Part shown: positions 41,970 to 50,339 of the stretch, one piece after another | Numbering within the stretch: position 1 is the stretch's first letter | Layout: each line of letters opens with the position of its first letter | NCBI RefSeq assembly: GCF_013044135.1 | Contig: NZ_JABEPP010000005.1 | Location: forward strand, 1-64,000 | Reading direction: 5' to 3' | Length of the DNA stretch: 64,000 bases | Origin: Enterovirga aerilata | GTDB taxonomy: Bacteria; Pseudomonadota; Alphaproteobacteria; Rhizobiales; Beijerinckiaceae | Notes under the pieces: model-generated | What the model was told of the DNA's origin: nothing | What the model saw: the letters and a program-made list of their open reading frames with translations, nothing else | Databases searched by the model: none | Position numbers and translations under genes: made by a program

Positions 41970-43397
41970 TTACGTTTGACTTACGAACTTCGTCAGCAGG
42001 TATCCTTCAACTGCCTCGGCACCGCCTTCGCTTCCGTAGCCGGAATCCTTGATCCCGCCGAAGGGGACCTCCGGCAGGCCCAGCCCATGGTGATTGATCG
42101 AGATCATTCCGCTTTCGAGCTCCGCCGAAATTCGAGCCGAGCGGGAGGAGGACGAGGTGTACGCGTAGGCCGCTAAGCCGAAGGGCAGCCGGTTCGCTTC
42201 GACAAAGGCCTCCTCGTCCTCTTCGAAAGACTGGATGAGCGCGACGGGTCCGAAGGGCTCTTCGTTCATCAAACGGCTCTGTACAGGCAAGTCGGTCAGC
42301 ACGGTGGGCTGAAAGAAATAGCCTCGATTGCCGACGCGCCGCCCTCCGGTGCGCAGCTTCGCGCCTGCACCAACCGCCTCGCCCACGAGGTCCTCCATCG
42401 CGTGCAGACGCCGCTCATGCGCGAGCGGTCCCATTTCGACGCCCTGCTCGAGACCGTTCCCGACCTTGAGGGTACTGGCGTAGGTCACGAAGCCCTCGAC
42501 GAAGGGCTCGAACAGCGTCCGATGCACCAGAAAGCGCGTCGGCGAGACGCAGACCTGACCGGCATTGCGGAACTTCTGGGTCGTGAGGACCGAGAGAGCC
42601 CTGGCGAGATCGGCATCGTCGAAGACGATCGCCGGAGCATGGCCGCCGAGCTCCAGCGTGGTGCGCTTCATGTGCTGGCCGGCGAGGGCGGCGATCTGTT
42701 TTCCGATCGCGGTCGATCCCGTGAAGGAGACTTTCCGAACGACCGGGTGAGGGATGAGATAGCCCGAGATCTCGGCTGGACGCCCGAATACGAGGCCGAG
42801 GGCGTTCCCGGGAACGCCCGCGTCGAGGAAAGCCCTGACGAGGGCGCTGCAACTCGCCGGTGTTTCTTCGGGGCCCTTGAGGATGACGGAGCAGCCGGTG
42901 CAAAGGGCCGCCGCGATCTTCCGCACGGACTGGCTGACGGGGAAGTTCCAGGGCGTGAACGCGACCACCGGGCCGACGGGCTCGCGCGTAACGAGTTGAG
43001 CAACGCCGCTCGCGCGCGCGGGGATCACGCTGCCATAGGTGCGGCGGCCCTCTTCTGCGAACCAATCCGTCAGGTCTGCCGAATTCATCACCTCGGTTCG
43101 TGCTTGAGCCAGCGGCTTGCCCTGCTCCCGCGTGAGCAGGACGGCGATCTCCTCCGAACGGGCTCTTAGCAGCGCCGCAGCCTTCCGCAGCACCTTGCCG
43201 CGCTCGAAGGCCGAGACGCGGCTCCACTCCTGGAACCCGCTCCGGGCCGCGGCGAGCGCCTCGTCGAGGTCGGCCTCCGTCGCGACCGGGAGACGTCCGA
43301 GTTCCGCCTCCGTCGCAGGATCTATGACGGGGAGCGTGTCGCCCGACGAGCTGGCCCGCCACGAGCCTGCGATGCAAAGGAAGAGTTCCGGATACAT
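41970..43397 (-). CDS. NAD(P)-dependent succinate-semialdehyde dehydrogenase-type aldehyde dehydrogenase
   Basis: Aldehyde dehydrogenase of 475 residues from the ATG at 43397; a GTG four codons earlier is also possible. Motifs: TPWNFPVSQSVRKIAAALCTGCSVILKGPEETP (cofactor), SFTGSTAIGKQ, catalytic Glu in TTLELGGHAP, catalytic Cys in FRNAGQVCVSPTRF, and EEPFGPVALIQSF. It oxidises an aldehyde, often succinate semialdehyde, to the acid. The last four residues (VSQT) may derive from the IS256 junction. It follows the MmgE/PrpD gene by 28 bp and is last in the operon from 48050. Confidence 0.9.
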   Translation of the reverse strand: MYPELFLCIAGSWRASSSGDTLPVIDPATEAELGRLPVATEADLDEALAAARSGFQEWSRVSAFERGKVLRKAAALLRARSEEIAVLLTREQGKPLAQARTEVMNSADLTDWFAEEGRRTYGSVIPARASGVAQLVTREPVGPVVAFTPWNFPVSQSVRKIAAALCTGCSVILKGPEETPASCSALVRAFLDAGVPGNALGLVFGRPAEISGYLIPHPVVRKVSFTGSTAIGKQIAALAGQHMKRTTLELGGHAPAIVFDDADLARALSVLTTQKFRNAGQVCVSPTRFLVHRTLFEPFVEGFVTYASTLKVGNGLEQGVEMGPLAHERRLHAMEDLVGEAVGAGAKLRTGGRRVGNRGYFFQPTVLTDLPVQSRLMNEEPFGPVALIQSFEEDEEAFVEANRLPFGLAAYAYTSSSSRSARISAELESGMISINHHGLGLPEVPFGGIKDSGYGSEGGAEAVEGYLLTKFVSQT

Positions 43398-43425
43398 GCC
43401 GTTGTCCACCAGGAATGGGCGCGGC

Positions 43426-44799
43426 TCAGACGGCGAGGTCGGCGATGAGCCGACCGACCTCCGGTGCCTTGGGAAGCTGCCACAGGGCTTCGAGCACGCC
43501 CTCGGCCCTGCCGCGTCCGAGCAGCGGGGAGACGAGCCCGATGAACTTTCCGGCGAGCCGGTCGTCGGAGAGGGGAAGGTCCCGGGAGCCCAGCGCCTCG
43601 CCGAAGAAGCGGGTGTGACGTCCCTGGACAGTCTTCACCGTGACGCGCGCGGGCCGCTGTGCCGGATAGAGCGCATCCATCTCCTCGGTCGCGCGAACCC
43701 GGACCAGAGGCTTCAATGCGTGGAAGGTGTGATCCGCGAGATGCTCCGGAGCGAAATGCTTCAGCTCCACTGCGCCGAAGCGGAGGCCGAGGAGCAGCAC
43801 GTAGGGAAAGCTCAGCTGCGCGGACGCGAAATCGTCCCAGCCGGTCTTCGCGTGCTCCGCCGCGATCGAATACGTCTCGACCTGGATCTCCGTCACGTCC
43901 TGCGGATCGAGCGCGTGGTCGCGACGGATCGCGAGGACGCCTTCCAGCGCCGGCTGAAGGTGCCGGCAGCATGGATACGGCTTGAAGTAGCAGTCGGATA
44001 GCCCGAACGGCTGGCCGGGAGGCTTCGAAAACGGGGCGGATCCGGGAAGACCGGCGAAGGACTGGCCGAAACCGTCGGAGACCTCGAGGACGTTGGGCGG
44101 ACCGACGACGTCCGCTTGGGCCAGGGTCGCCGCCCAAAATCCCTCGCGCGCGGCATGCCCGGCATGGAGACGCTTCACGTCCGCACCCCCGCCGAGAAAT
44201 GCGAATGTCCCGGCCGCGCTGCTTGAGGAAAGCCCCAGGGCAGCCTCAGTCCGACCGAGGGAGAAGCCGAGCAGCCGGGCGATCGCCGCCGCCGATCCGA
44301 AAGGGCCGACTGCGCTTGTCGGATGAAAGCCCCGTTGCCGCAGCTTCGGATGATAGGCGCGCGCGACGGTGGCGATCGTTTCATACCCGGCCACGAGCGC
44401 CGCCATGAACGTCTCGCCATCGACCGGCCGTTCCTGGGCCGCCGAAATCAGGGCAGGTACGACGGCCACACCCGGATGGACCGAACCATCCCGGAAGCCG
44501 TCGTCGAGCTCGAGCCCATGGCCGGAGATCCCCCCGAGATAGGCCGCGTCGAGCGCCGAGAACCGCTCCGGTCGGCCCGGCACGCAAACGCCCGATCGCG
44601 AAACCGGCAGGAGCGATGCGACGCGCTGCGACAGATCCGTGGATGCCCCGCCGGAGATGACGCCGAGCGTGTCGATGAGGTGGCGAAGTGCGGCCTGCTG
44701 CACGTCGTCCGGGAGATTGCTCCATCGGAGACGCGACACGAACGCAGCGAGATTCTTCGTCGGACCCGAATGGCTGCTTGGAGGCGCCTGCGTGCCCAT
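43426..44799 (-). CDS. MmgE/PrpD family protein (2-methylcitrate dehydratase-like)
   Basis: Protein of 457 residues from the ATG at 44799. The all-helical N-terminal domain has LRHLIDTLGVISGGAST, YLGGISGHGLELDDGFRDGSVHPGVAVVPALISAAQE and HPTSAVGPFGSAAAIARLLG; the smaller domain has SDCYFKPYPCCRHLQPALEGVLA. These are hallmarks of the family that includes methylcitrate dehydratase and cis-aconitate decarboxylase. The substrate here is unknown; with an ADP-forming ligase and acyl-CoA dehydrogenase upstream, a tricarboxylic or branched acid is plausible. Confidence 0.9.
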   Translation of the reverse strand: MGTQAPPSSHSGPTKNLAAFVSRLRWSNLPDDVQQAALRHLIDTLGVISGGASTDLSQRVASLLPVSRSGVCVPGRPERFSALDAAYLGGISGHGLELDDGFRDGSVHPGVAVVPALISAAQERPVDGETFMAALVAGYETIATVARAYHPKLRQRGFHPTSAVGPFGSAAAIARLLGFSLGRTEAALGLSSSSAAGTFAFLGGGADVKRLHAGHAAREGFWAATLAQADVVGPPNVLEVSDGFGQSFAGLPGSAPFSKPPGQPFGLSDCYFKPYPCCRHLQPALEGVLAIRRDHALDPQDVTEIQVETYSIAAEHAKTGWDDFASAQLSFPYVLLLGLRFGAVELKHFAPEHLADHTFHALKPLVRVRATEEMDALYPAQRPARVTVKTVQGRHTRFFGEALGSRDLPLSDDRLAGKFIGLVSPLLGRGRAEGVLEALWQLPKAPEVGRLIADLAV

Positions 44800-44809
44800 C
44801 CCATCCCCC

Positions 44810-46900
44810 TCAGGGCAGCGATGCCGCAACGGCGAGCGCATCCACGGCGACAACACCGTCCCCCTCGGCCCGGACGATCAGGGGATTCACCTCGCACTCG
44901 ATGATCTCCGGAGCGAGCACGGCCAGGCGGGACATCGCGACGATCGCTCTCGCGAGACCCTCCAGGTCTCCGCGCGGGCGGCCACGGTAGCCGGCCAACG
45001 CGTCGAAGCTCCTCACTTCCGCCACCATGGCGCGTGCCGTCGACAGATCGACCGGAGCGAGCCGGACACTGCGGTCGCGCGCGATCTCGGCGAGGACCCC
45101 ACCAGCCGCGACCAGGACGATCGGGCCGACTTGCGGGTCGACCCGGTATCCGACCAGAGCTTCGCCCAGACCCTTGATCATCGGCTGCACGAGAATGCGG
45201 GGAGGCTCGGCGCCAGGACGGTGCGCCAGGACGTTCCGACGGATCGTCCGTGCCGCCTCTCGGACGGCCTGCTCGTCCTCGAGGTTCAGGACCACTCCGC
45301 CGACATCGGTCTTGTGCGGGATGTCGGCGGCAAGAACCTTCGCGACGGCCGGGTACGTCAGGCCTTTCGGTTCCGCATCGTCCTCCAGGACGATGGCGGG
45401 AGCGCATGTGAGGCCAGCTCTCGAAAGGACCGCATAGGCCTCGAGCTCGTCGAGATGGTTGCGCGGACCGGATCGAGGCGGAGAAACAGGCGGGCGGTCG
45501 GCGACGAAGCGGCGGTTCCAGACGGCGACGATGGCATCGGCGCAGGATTCCGGCGTCCTGAAAGCGGGGACCTGCCGCTCGCTGAGCCGGCCCAGCGCTT
45601 CCGGCGCCTCCGGCACGATAAAGGCGACGAGGCGCTTTCCCTCCCCGGCACTGTCGATGATGGGCTGGACTGCCAATTCGGGCTGGAATCGGGCCGACGA
45701 GCCGACGACAGCCACGACGAGATCGAATTCGGGAGCGGCCAGCATGACGTCGAGCGCTGCCTTCATGACCTCGTAGCGCGTCCCGGTCAGCGTGAGATCG
45801 ACGATCCTGGCAGCGCCCGCCGAGACGCCTGCGGCGTTCAGCCGACGCAGCGTCTCGCGGGACGGAACGCAGGCGGAAACGCCGCGCAGCGCGAGCTGCT
45901 CGACGACCATGGCGGCGCCGCCGCCCGTCGTGGTCACCACCCCAACCGATATGGACCTACCTCGGGGGGCGGCCGATGGGAGCCGCTGCAGCAGGGGCAG
46001 TGCCTCGAGCAGTCCCTCGAAGGTCTCCACGCGAGCGATGCCGTGGGCGGCGAGGAACTCGACCGCGAGGTCGGTGTCTCCCGCGAGAGCCCCCGTATGC
46101 GATACGGCCAGCTCGCGCGCCTCGGCGGAGCGGCCGAGAAGATACGCTACGATGGGCTTGCCGCGCTCGGCCGCTCCCCGCGCGAACGCGGAAAGATCAT
46201 GCCCGTGCCGGATGCCCTCGAGGAACAGGAGGTAGCTCCTCACGTCGGGGTCGTCGAGCGTCAGCGAGCAGATGGCGCCCATGCTCAGGTCGGTTTCGCT
46301 TCCGACGGAGACGAGACCGCTGAAGCCGATCCCCTTCGCCTTGCCGCGCGAGACGAGCGCGCCCATCAGGCTGCCGCTGTGGGACGCCGCGAATGTGGTG
46401 CCGAGCGGCAAGTCGGATTCCGCGAAGGCGGCATTCGCCGTCAGGGTCATACGGGAACGCCGATCGACGACGCCGAGGCTTCCCGGACCGACGATCCGGA
46501 TGCCCGTCCGGGCGGCGATCTCCAGAACCCTGGCTTCGCGCGCGGCGCCGGCGGCTCCCGCCTCCGCGAACCCGTCGGCGAGGATGGTCGCCACAGGTAT
46601 CCCCAGCCGGCCACATTCCTCCAATGATTCGAGGGCCGCCTCCGTGGGTGTAAGGATGAAGGCATGATCGGGACGCCGAGGCAGATCGGAGAGCCGCGCC
46701 CAGGCCTTCTCCCCGAGCACGGTCGCCCGGGCCGGATTCACCGGGAACACGGCACCGCCGAAGCCTGCCTGTCGAAGATAGGTGAGCGGGCGAGCTGCGG
46801 TCTTGGCCGGATCGTCCGATGCGCCGACGAGGGCGATCGCAGCTGGCCTGAACAGATGATCCGCCAGGCTGGCGGGTGCGGGATCAGGCGCGGACGGCAT
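44810..46900 (-). CDS. ADP-forming acetate/acyl-CoA ligase (fused alpha-beta type)
   Basis: Protein of 696 residues. A CoA-binding Rossmann domain (AIALVGASDDPAKTAARPLTYL, residues 17-40) is followed by the ligase-CoA domains, with SHTGALAGDTDLAVEFLAAHG near 270 and VGVVTTTGGGAAMVVEQL near 315. A C-terminal ATP-grasp domain begins at about 470 (HLDELEAYAVLSRAGLTCAPAIVLEDDAE, PAVAKVLAADIPHKTDVGGVVLN). It converts acid, CoA and ATP to acyl-CoA with ADP and phosphate, reversibly. The start overlaps the end of the acyl-CoA dehydrogenase gene by 17 bp. Confidence 0.92.
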   Translation of the reverse strand: MPSAPDPAPASLADHLFRPAAIALVGASDDPAKTAARPLTYLRQAGFGGAVFPVNPARATVLGEKAWARLSDLPRRPDHAFILTPTEAALESLEECGRLGIPVATILADGFAEAGAAGAAREARVLEIAARTGIRIVGPGSLGVVDRRSRMTLTANAAFAESDLPLGTTFAASHSGSLMGALVSRGKAKGIGFSGLVSVGSETDLSMGAICSLTLDDPDVRSYLLFLEGIRHGHDLSAFARGAAERGKPIVAYLLGRSAEARELAVSHTGALAGDTDLAVEFLAAHGIARVETFEGLLEALPLLQRLPSAAPRGRSISVGVVTTTGGGAAMVVEQLALRGVSACVPSRETLRRLNAAGVSAGAARIVDLTLTGTRYEVMKAALDVMLAAPEFDLVVAVVGSSARFQPELAVQPIIDSAGEGKRLVAFIVPEAPEALGRLSERQVPAFRTPESCADAIVAVWNRRFVADRPPVSPPRSGPRNHLDELEAYAVLSRAGLTCAPAIVLEDDAEPKGLTYPAVAKVLAADIPHKTDVGGVVLNLEDEQAVREAARTIRRNVLAHRPGAEPPRILVQPMIKGLGEALVGYRVDPQVGPIVLVAAGGVLAEIARDRSVRLAPVDLSTARAMVAEVRSFDALAGYRGRPRGDLEGLARAIVAMSRLAVLAPEIIECEVNPLIVRAEGDGVVAVDALAVAASLP

Positions 46901-48050
46901 GTTTGTCCCGCTGGGAAAAGCTGCGCCCGAAGACGTGTTCGGCGATGCGGTTCTTCAGCATCTCGATAGAGCCGCCGGCGATCATCCATCCTCGCGTGCG
47001 TCTCAGGCAGTATTCAGCGAGGCTTTCCTGGCTGTATCCGGTCCCGCCCAAAACCTGGACGGCACCGTTCGCCACGTCGAAGCCGGATTGATTGCAGGCA
47101 AGCTTCGCGAGGGAGGTATCGGCTACGGAGGGAAGGCCGGAATCGGCCCGGGAGGCAGCCCGGTAGAGCAGAAGCTGAGCCGCTTCGAGCTTCAGGGTCA
47201 TCTCCGCGAACGACCATTGCAGGCCCTGAAATTCGCAGAGCTCCCGTCCAAACTGCTTGCGCGTGGAGGCGTAGGTGCGGGCAAGCTCGTATGCGTGCCG
47301 CCCCAGCGCGAGCGAGCGGGCCGAGTTGCCGATGCGCTCGGCGTTGAAACCGCTCATCTGCCGCTTGAAGCCGCCCGGTCCCAGCAGGACGTTCTCAGCC
47401 GGGATCCGGCAATCTTCGAAGTAGAGCTGGCACCACTGCTCGCCGCCCATGAAGGTCGACGGCTGCCCGAAGGCGAGACCGGGAGTACCTCTCTCGACGA
47501 TGACGGACCCGATCCCGCCGACGCCAGGACCGAAACGTACATAGACCAGGAAGATCGACGCGTCGGGACTATGAGTGGAGAAGATTTTCGTGCCGTTGAT
47601 GACGTAGCCATCGCCATCAGCACGGGCCGATGTGGTCAGGTCGGTGGCTGCGGAACCTGCTTCGGGCTCGGTCATGGCCAGGCTGATGACGATCTCGCCG
47701 GCCAGGAGCCTGCCCAACCACCGTTCCTTCTGGTAAGCGCTCGCATAGGCCGCGAAGGTGCGCAGCGGCCCGAAGTTTCCCGCCTGCACGACATCGGCGC
47801 TGCGAGGGCAGACGGCCGCGACCTGCTCGATCGCGATCACGGCGTCCATCAGAGTGCCGCCCTGGCCTCCGTCCTCCACAGGGACCGTGATGCCCAGCAA
47901 GCCCTGCTTCGCCATCAAGGCGGCGACATCGAAGGGGAAGTGAGGATCGTGCGCCCGCCGCAGCGGCGCCGTCCCGCCGAGCTTGCTCTCGGCGAAGCGA
48001 CGGACCGACTCGGCCAGGAGCCGCTGTTCATCGCTCAGATCGAAGTCCAT
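46884..48050 (-). CDS. Acyl-CoA dehydrogenase
   Basis: FAD enzyme of 388 residues, opening MDFDLSDEQRLLAESVRRFA. Motifs: LAMTEPEAGSAATDLTTSA, VINGTKIFSTHSPDASIFL, RKQFGRELCEFQGLQWSFAEM, QVLGGTGYSQESLAEYCLRRTRGWMIAGGSIEMLKNRIAE. It heads a four-gene minus-strand operon with the ADP-forming ligase, MmgE/PrpD and ALDH. The divergent LysR gene at 48141 is its probable regulator. Substrate is not evident; a short branched or dicarboxylic acyl-CoA fits the neighbours. Confidence 0.92.
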   Translation of the reverse strand: MDFDLSDEQRLLAESVRRFAESKLGGTAPLRRAHDPHFPFDVAALMAKQGLLGITVPVEDGGQGGTLMDAVIAIEQVAAVCPRSADVVQAGNFGPLRTFAAYASAYQKERWLGRLLAGEIVISLAMTEPEAGSAATDLTTSARADGDGYVINGTKIFSTHSPDASIFLVYVRFGPGVGGIGSVIVERGTPGLAFGQPSTFMGGEQWCQLYFEDCRIPAENVLLGPGGFKRQMSGFNAERIGNSARSLALGRHAYELARTYASTRKQFGRELCEFQGLQWSFAEMTLKLEAAQLLLYRAASRADSGLPSVADTSLAKLACNQSGFDVANGAVQVLGGTGYSQESLAEYCLRRTRGWMIAGGSIEMLKNRIAEHVFGRSFSQRDKHAVRA

Positions 48051-48118
48051 CGGCTACCCGTCGCCTATCCGGAGCCGGTCTTCCGACCTTGCCGCCTCTG
48101 TCGCAACTGCCTATAGAG

Positions 48119-48130
48119 TATGCAGGCATA
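48119..48130. promoter_or_regulatory. Palindrome TATGC-N2-GCATA in LysR divergent promoter region
   Basis: TATGCAGGCATA lies 11 bp before the LysR start and overlaps a TGCCT-N11-AGGCA inverted repeat (48108-48128), which has LysR-box-like spacing. It sits in the 90-bp gap to the divergent acyl-CoA dehydrogenase gene, so it could control both. The same TATGC-N2-GCATA palindrome occurs at 23835-23846. Confidence 0.45.
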
Positions 48131-48140
48131 AACATAAGTA

Positions 48141-49076
48141 ATGACACGTCCCATGTCTCACGACGTGACGCCCTTGAACCCGCTGCGTGTCTTCGAGGTG
48201 GCGGCCCGGCTCGGCAGTTTCACGCGCGCCGCCCAGGAGTTGTCGGTCACCCAGCCCGCAATCAGCCGGCAGATTGCCACCCTGGAGAATTACCTGCGCG
48301 TGCGCCTGTTCATGCGCGGACGGCAGCAGGTCGCACTCACCCCCGAGGGAGAGCGCTACTACGAACAGGTCGCCCCTGCGCTCGCCGCCATCGCAGCCGC
48401 GAGCTCCGACCTGCGCGCCCGGGAGCAGGAGCAACCGCTCCGGGTCCGGGTCTATCCGACATTCGCTGCCAAGTGGCTGATCCCGCGGATGGGCAGCCTC
48501 AGCGCCGCCCATCCCCGGCTCAAGATCAAGCTGATCAGCGCGGTGGCGCCCGTGAATTTCGGCCGTGACGACGTCGACGTCGCGATCCAACTAGGTCGTC
48601 ACGAAGGCCCAGGCATCCGCTGTCAGCACCTGTTCACGGATGTGCTCCAGCCGGTTTGCAGCCCGGAGCTGCTCAAGCGCGGGCCTCCGCTTGATCGGGT
48701 GAGCGATCTGGCCGCCCATCGCCTGCTGCACTCCAAGTACCGCATGACCGATTGGGCGTATTGGCTGGAGGCCAACGGCTATTCGGGACCAGCGATGGCG
48801 GACGGGATGACCTTTCCGAGTTCGGTCCTGACCTATCAGGCCGCGATGGAAGGCCTTGGCGTCGCGATCGGTCAGGTTGCGCTTCTCGAGGCCGAATGCC
48901 GCTCCGGACGCTTGGTGCCGCTGTTCACGCCCGTCAAACGTGACCTGGCCTACCAGGCGCTGTGGCCGTCCAGCGAAGCCTCCAAGCGCGGATTGCGAAC
49001 CTTCCTCAGTTGGCTCAAGTCGGAAGCCGCGAAGAGCCCTGCTCTCTCCGCTGCGGGCGGGGCAGCTACGCCCTGA
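48141..49076 (+). CDS. LysR-family transcriptional regulator (GcvA-like)
   Basis: Regulator of 311 residues. The N-terminal winged helix reads LNPLRVFEVAARLGSFTRAA, then QELSVTQPAISRQIATLENYL; the ligand domain starts at about 95 (LRVRVYPTFAAKWLIPRM) with the GcvA-group features DDVDVAIQLGR, YRMTDWAYWLEANG and SVLTYQAAMEGLGVAIGQ. Divergent placement from the operon at 48050, with palindromes between, suggests it controls that operon. The 3' end overlaps the convergent aminotransferase gene by 11 bp. An internal ATG five codons in is an alternative start. Confidence 0.92.
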   Translation: MTRPMSHDVTPLNPLRVFEVAARLGSFTRAAQELSVTQPAISRQIATLENYLRVRLFMRGRQQVALTPEGERYYEQVAPALAAIAAASSDLRAREQEQPLRVRVYPTFAAKWLIPRMGSLSAAHPRLKIKLISAVAPVNFGRDDVDVAIQLGRHEGPGIRCQHLFTDVLQPVCSPELLKRGPPLDRVSDLAAHRLLHSKYRMTDWAYWLEANGYSGPAMADGMTFPSSVLTYQAAMEGLGVAIGQVALLEAECRSGRLVPLFTPVKRDLAYQALWPSSEASKRGLRTFLSWLKSEAAKSPALSAAGGAATP

Positions 49077-50307
49077 GGAAATTCAGGATCACGGGCACCA
49101 GAAGATCCACGCCCTGCTCGGCCTCCTCCCGCGTGATCGTCAGCGGCGGTACGAGCCGGATGATGCGCTCAGCCGTCACACTGAGGAGAAGACCCGCGTC
49201 GAGACTCAGACGGACGATCTCGCTGCAGGGCCGGTCGAGTTCGATGCCGATCATCAGCCCCCGACCACGGATTTCGACCACTCCCGGCACCGACAGCCGC
49301 GACCGGAGAAGGGCCTGGACGTGATTCCCCACGTCCACAGCACGCGACGCGAGATCGTCCTCCTCGACGGCCTGCAGGACGGCGTTTGCCGCCGCGCAGA
49401 CGAGCGGATTGCCGCCATAGGTCGAGCCGTGCGATCCAACGCCGAAGACATCCACGGCGGGCCCGGATACGAGGCATGCTCCGATCGGCAGACCTCCACC
49501 GAGCCCCTTGGCGAGCGTCATCACGTCCGGCACGATCGAACTGTGCTGGAATGCAAAGATCTTGCCCGTGCGCGCGATCCCGGTCTGGACCTCGTCGAGC
49601 ATCAGGAGGACGTTGCGCGACCGCGCCAGCCGCGCGATCCGGTCGAGCACCGCAGGCTCGAGCGGGTGGAGACCGCCTTCACCTTGGATCGGCTCGAGGA
49701 GTATCGCGGCGACCGACGGGTTTGCGTCGAGCGCCTGCTCGATCGCCTCTACGTTCCCGAACGGCACCCGAACGAAGCCGTCGACGGGTGGACCGAAGCC
49801 GGCCTGAATCTTTGTGTTTCCGCCGGCCCAGAGCGTTGCCAGCGTGCGGCCGTGAAAGGCCTTTTCCATGACGACGATCTGCGGAACGACCTTTCCGTTC
49901 CTGTGGCCGTAGGCACGCGCGAGCTTGATCGCCGCCTCGTTGGCCTCCGCCCCGGAATTGGCGAAGAACGCCTTCTCCATGCCCGAGAGCCGGGCCAGGC
50001 GCTCGGCGAGCTGCTCCTGAACGGGAATGTGGAAGTTGTTGGAGACATGGATCACGCGACCCGCCTGCTCCGAAACCGCAGACACGAGTCGCGGATCGGC
50101 GTGGCCTAGCGTGTCGACCGCGATCCCGGCGAGCATATCCAGGTAGCGCCGTCCTCCTTCGTCGAACAGCCAAACGCCCTTGCCGTGCGTGAACGCAACC
50201 GGAAGCCGCTTGTGGGTAGGGATGAGGTTGGGATGGAAGAACGTCTCACCAGCTGCAATGGCGCGGGCCCGCTCGGCTTGCGTTTGGCTCACAACCTCGC
50301 TCGACAT
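49066..50307 (-). CDS. Class III PLP-dependent aminotransferase (ArgD-like)
   Basis: Aminotransferase of 413 residues. It has VWLFDEGGRRYLDMLAGIAVDTLGH, FFANSGAEANEAAIKLAR, LLEPIQGEGGLHPL, LMLDEVQTGIARTGKIFAFQ (PLP Asp) and the Schiff-base lysine in MTLAKGLGGGLPIGA. The overall pattern is that of acetylornithine/succinylornithine aminotransferase. Here it lies 32 bp after the hydantoinase-type HyuB gene rather than in an arginine cluster, so a catabolic role on an omega-amino acid released from hydantoin or lactam cleavage is more likely. Confidence 0.9.
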   Translation of the reverse strand: MSSEVVSQTQAERARAIAAGETFFHPNLIPTHKRLPVAFTHGKGVWLFDEGGRRYLDMLAGIAVDTLGHADPRLVSAVSEQAGRVIHVSNNFHIPVQEQLAERLARLSGMEKAFFANSGAEANEAAIKLARAYGHRNGKVVPQIVVMEKAFHGRTLATLWAGGNTKIQAGFGPPVDGFVRVPFGNVEAIEQALDANPSVAAILLEPIQGEGGLHPLEPAVLDRIARLARSRNVLLMLDEVQTGIARTGKIFAFQHSSIVPDVMTLAKGLGGGLPIGACLVSGPAVDVFGVGSHGSTYGGNPLVCAAANAVLQAVEEDDLASRAVDVGNHVQALLRSRLSVPGVVEIRGRGLMIGIELDRPCSEIVRLSLDAGLLLSVTAERIIRLVPPLTITREEAEQGVDLLVPVILNFLRA

Positions 50308-50339
50308 GCGGTAATCTCCGGGTGATTAGGGACGGCGTG

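Noticed and set aside
41706-42176. A possible 156-codon gene upstream of the TonB operon
   Set aside because: It runs into the ALDH gene on the other strand, has no ribosome site or family motif, and part of it is the IS256 scrap read backwards.
44639-46627. A 662-codon plus-strand frame opposite the ADP-forming ligase
   Set aside because: The composition is low in hydrophobic residues and matches no family; the ligase on the minus strand has all domains.
49066-50307. Naming the aminotransferase argD
   Set aside because: The sequence fits ArgD in general, but the hydantoinase-type operon context argues against an arginine biosynthesis role.
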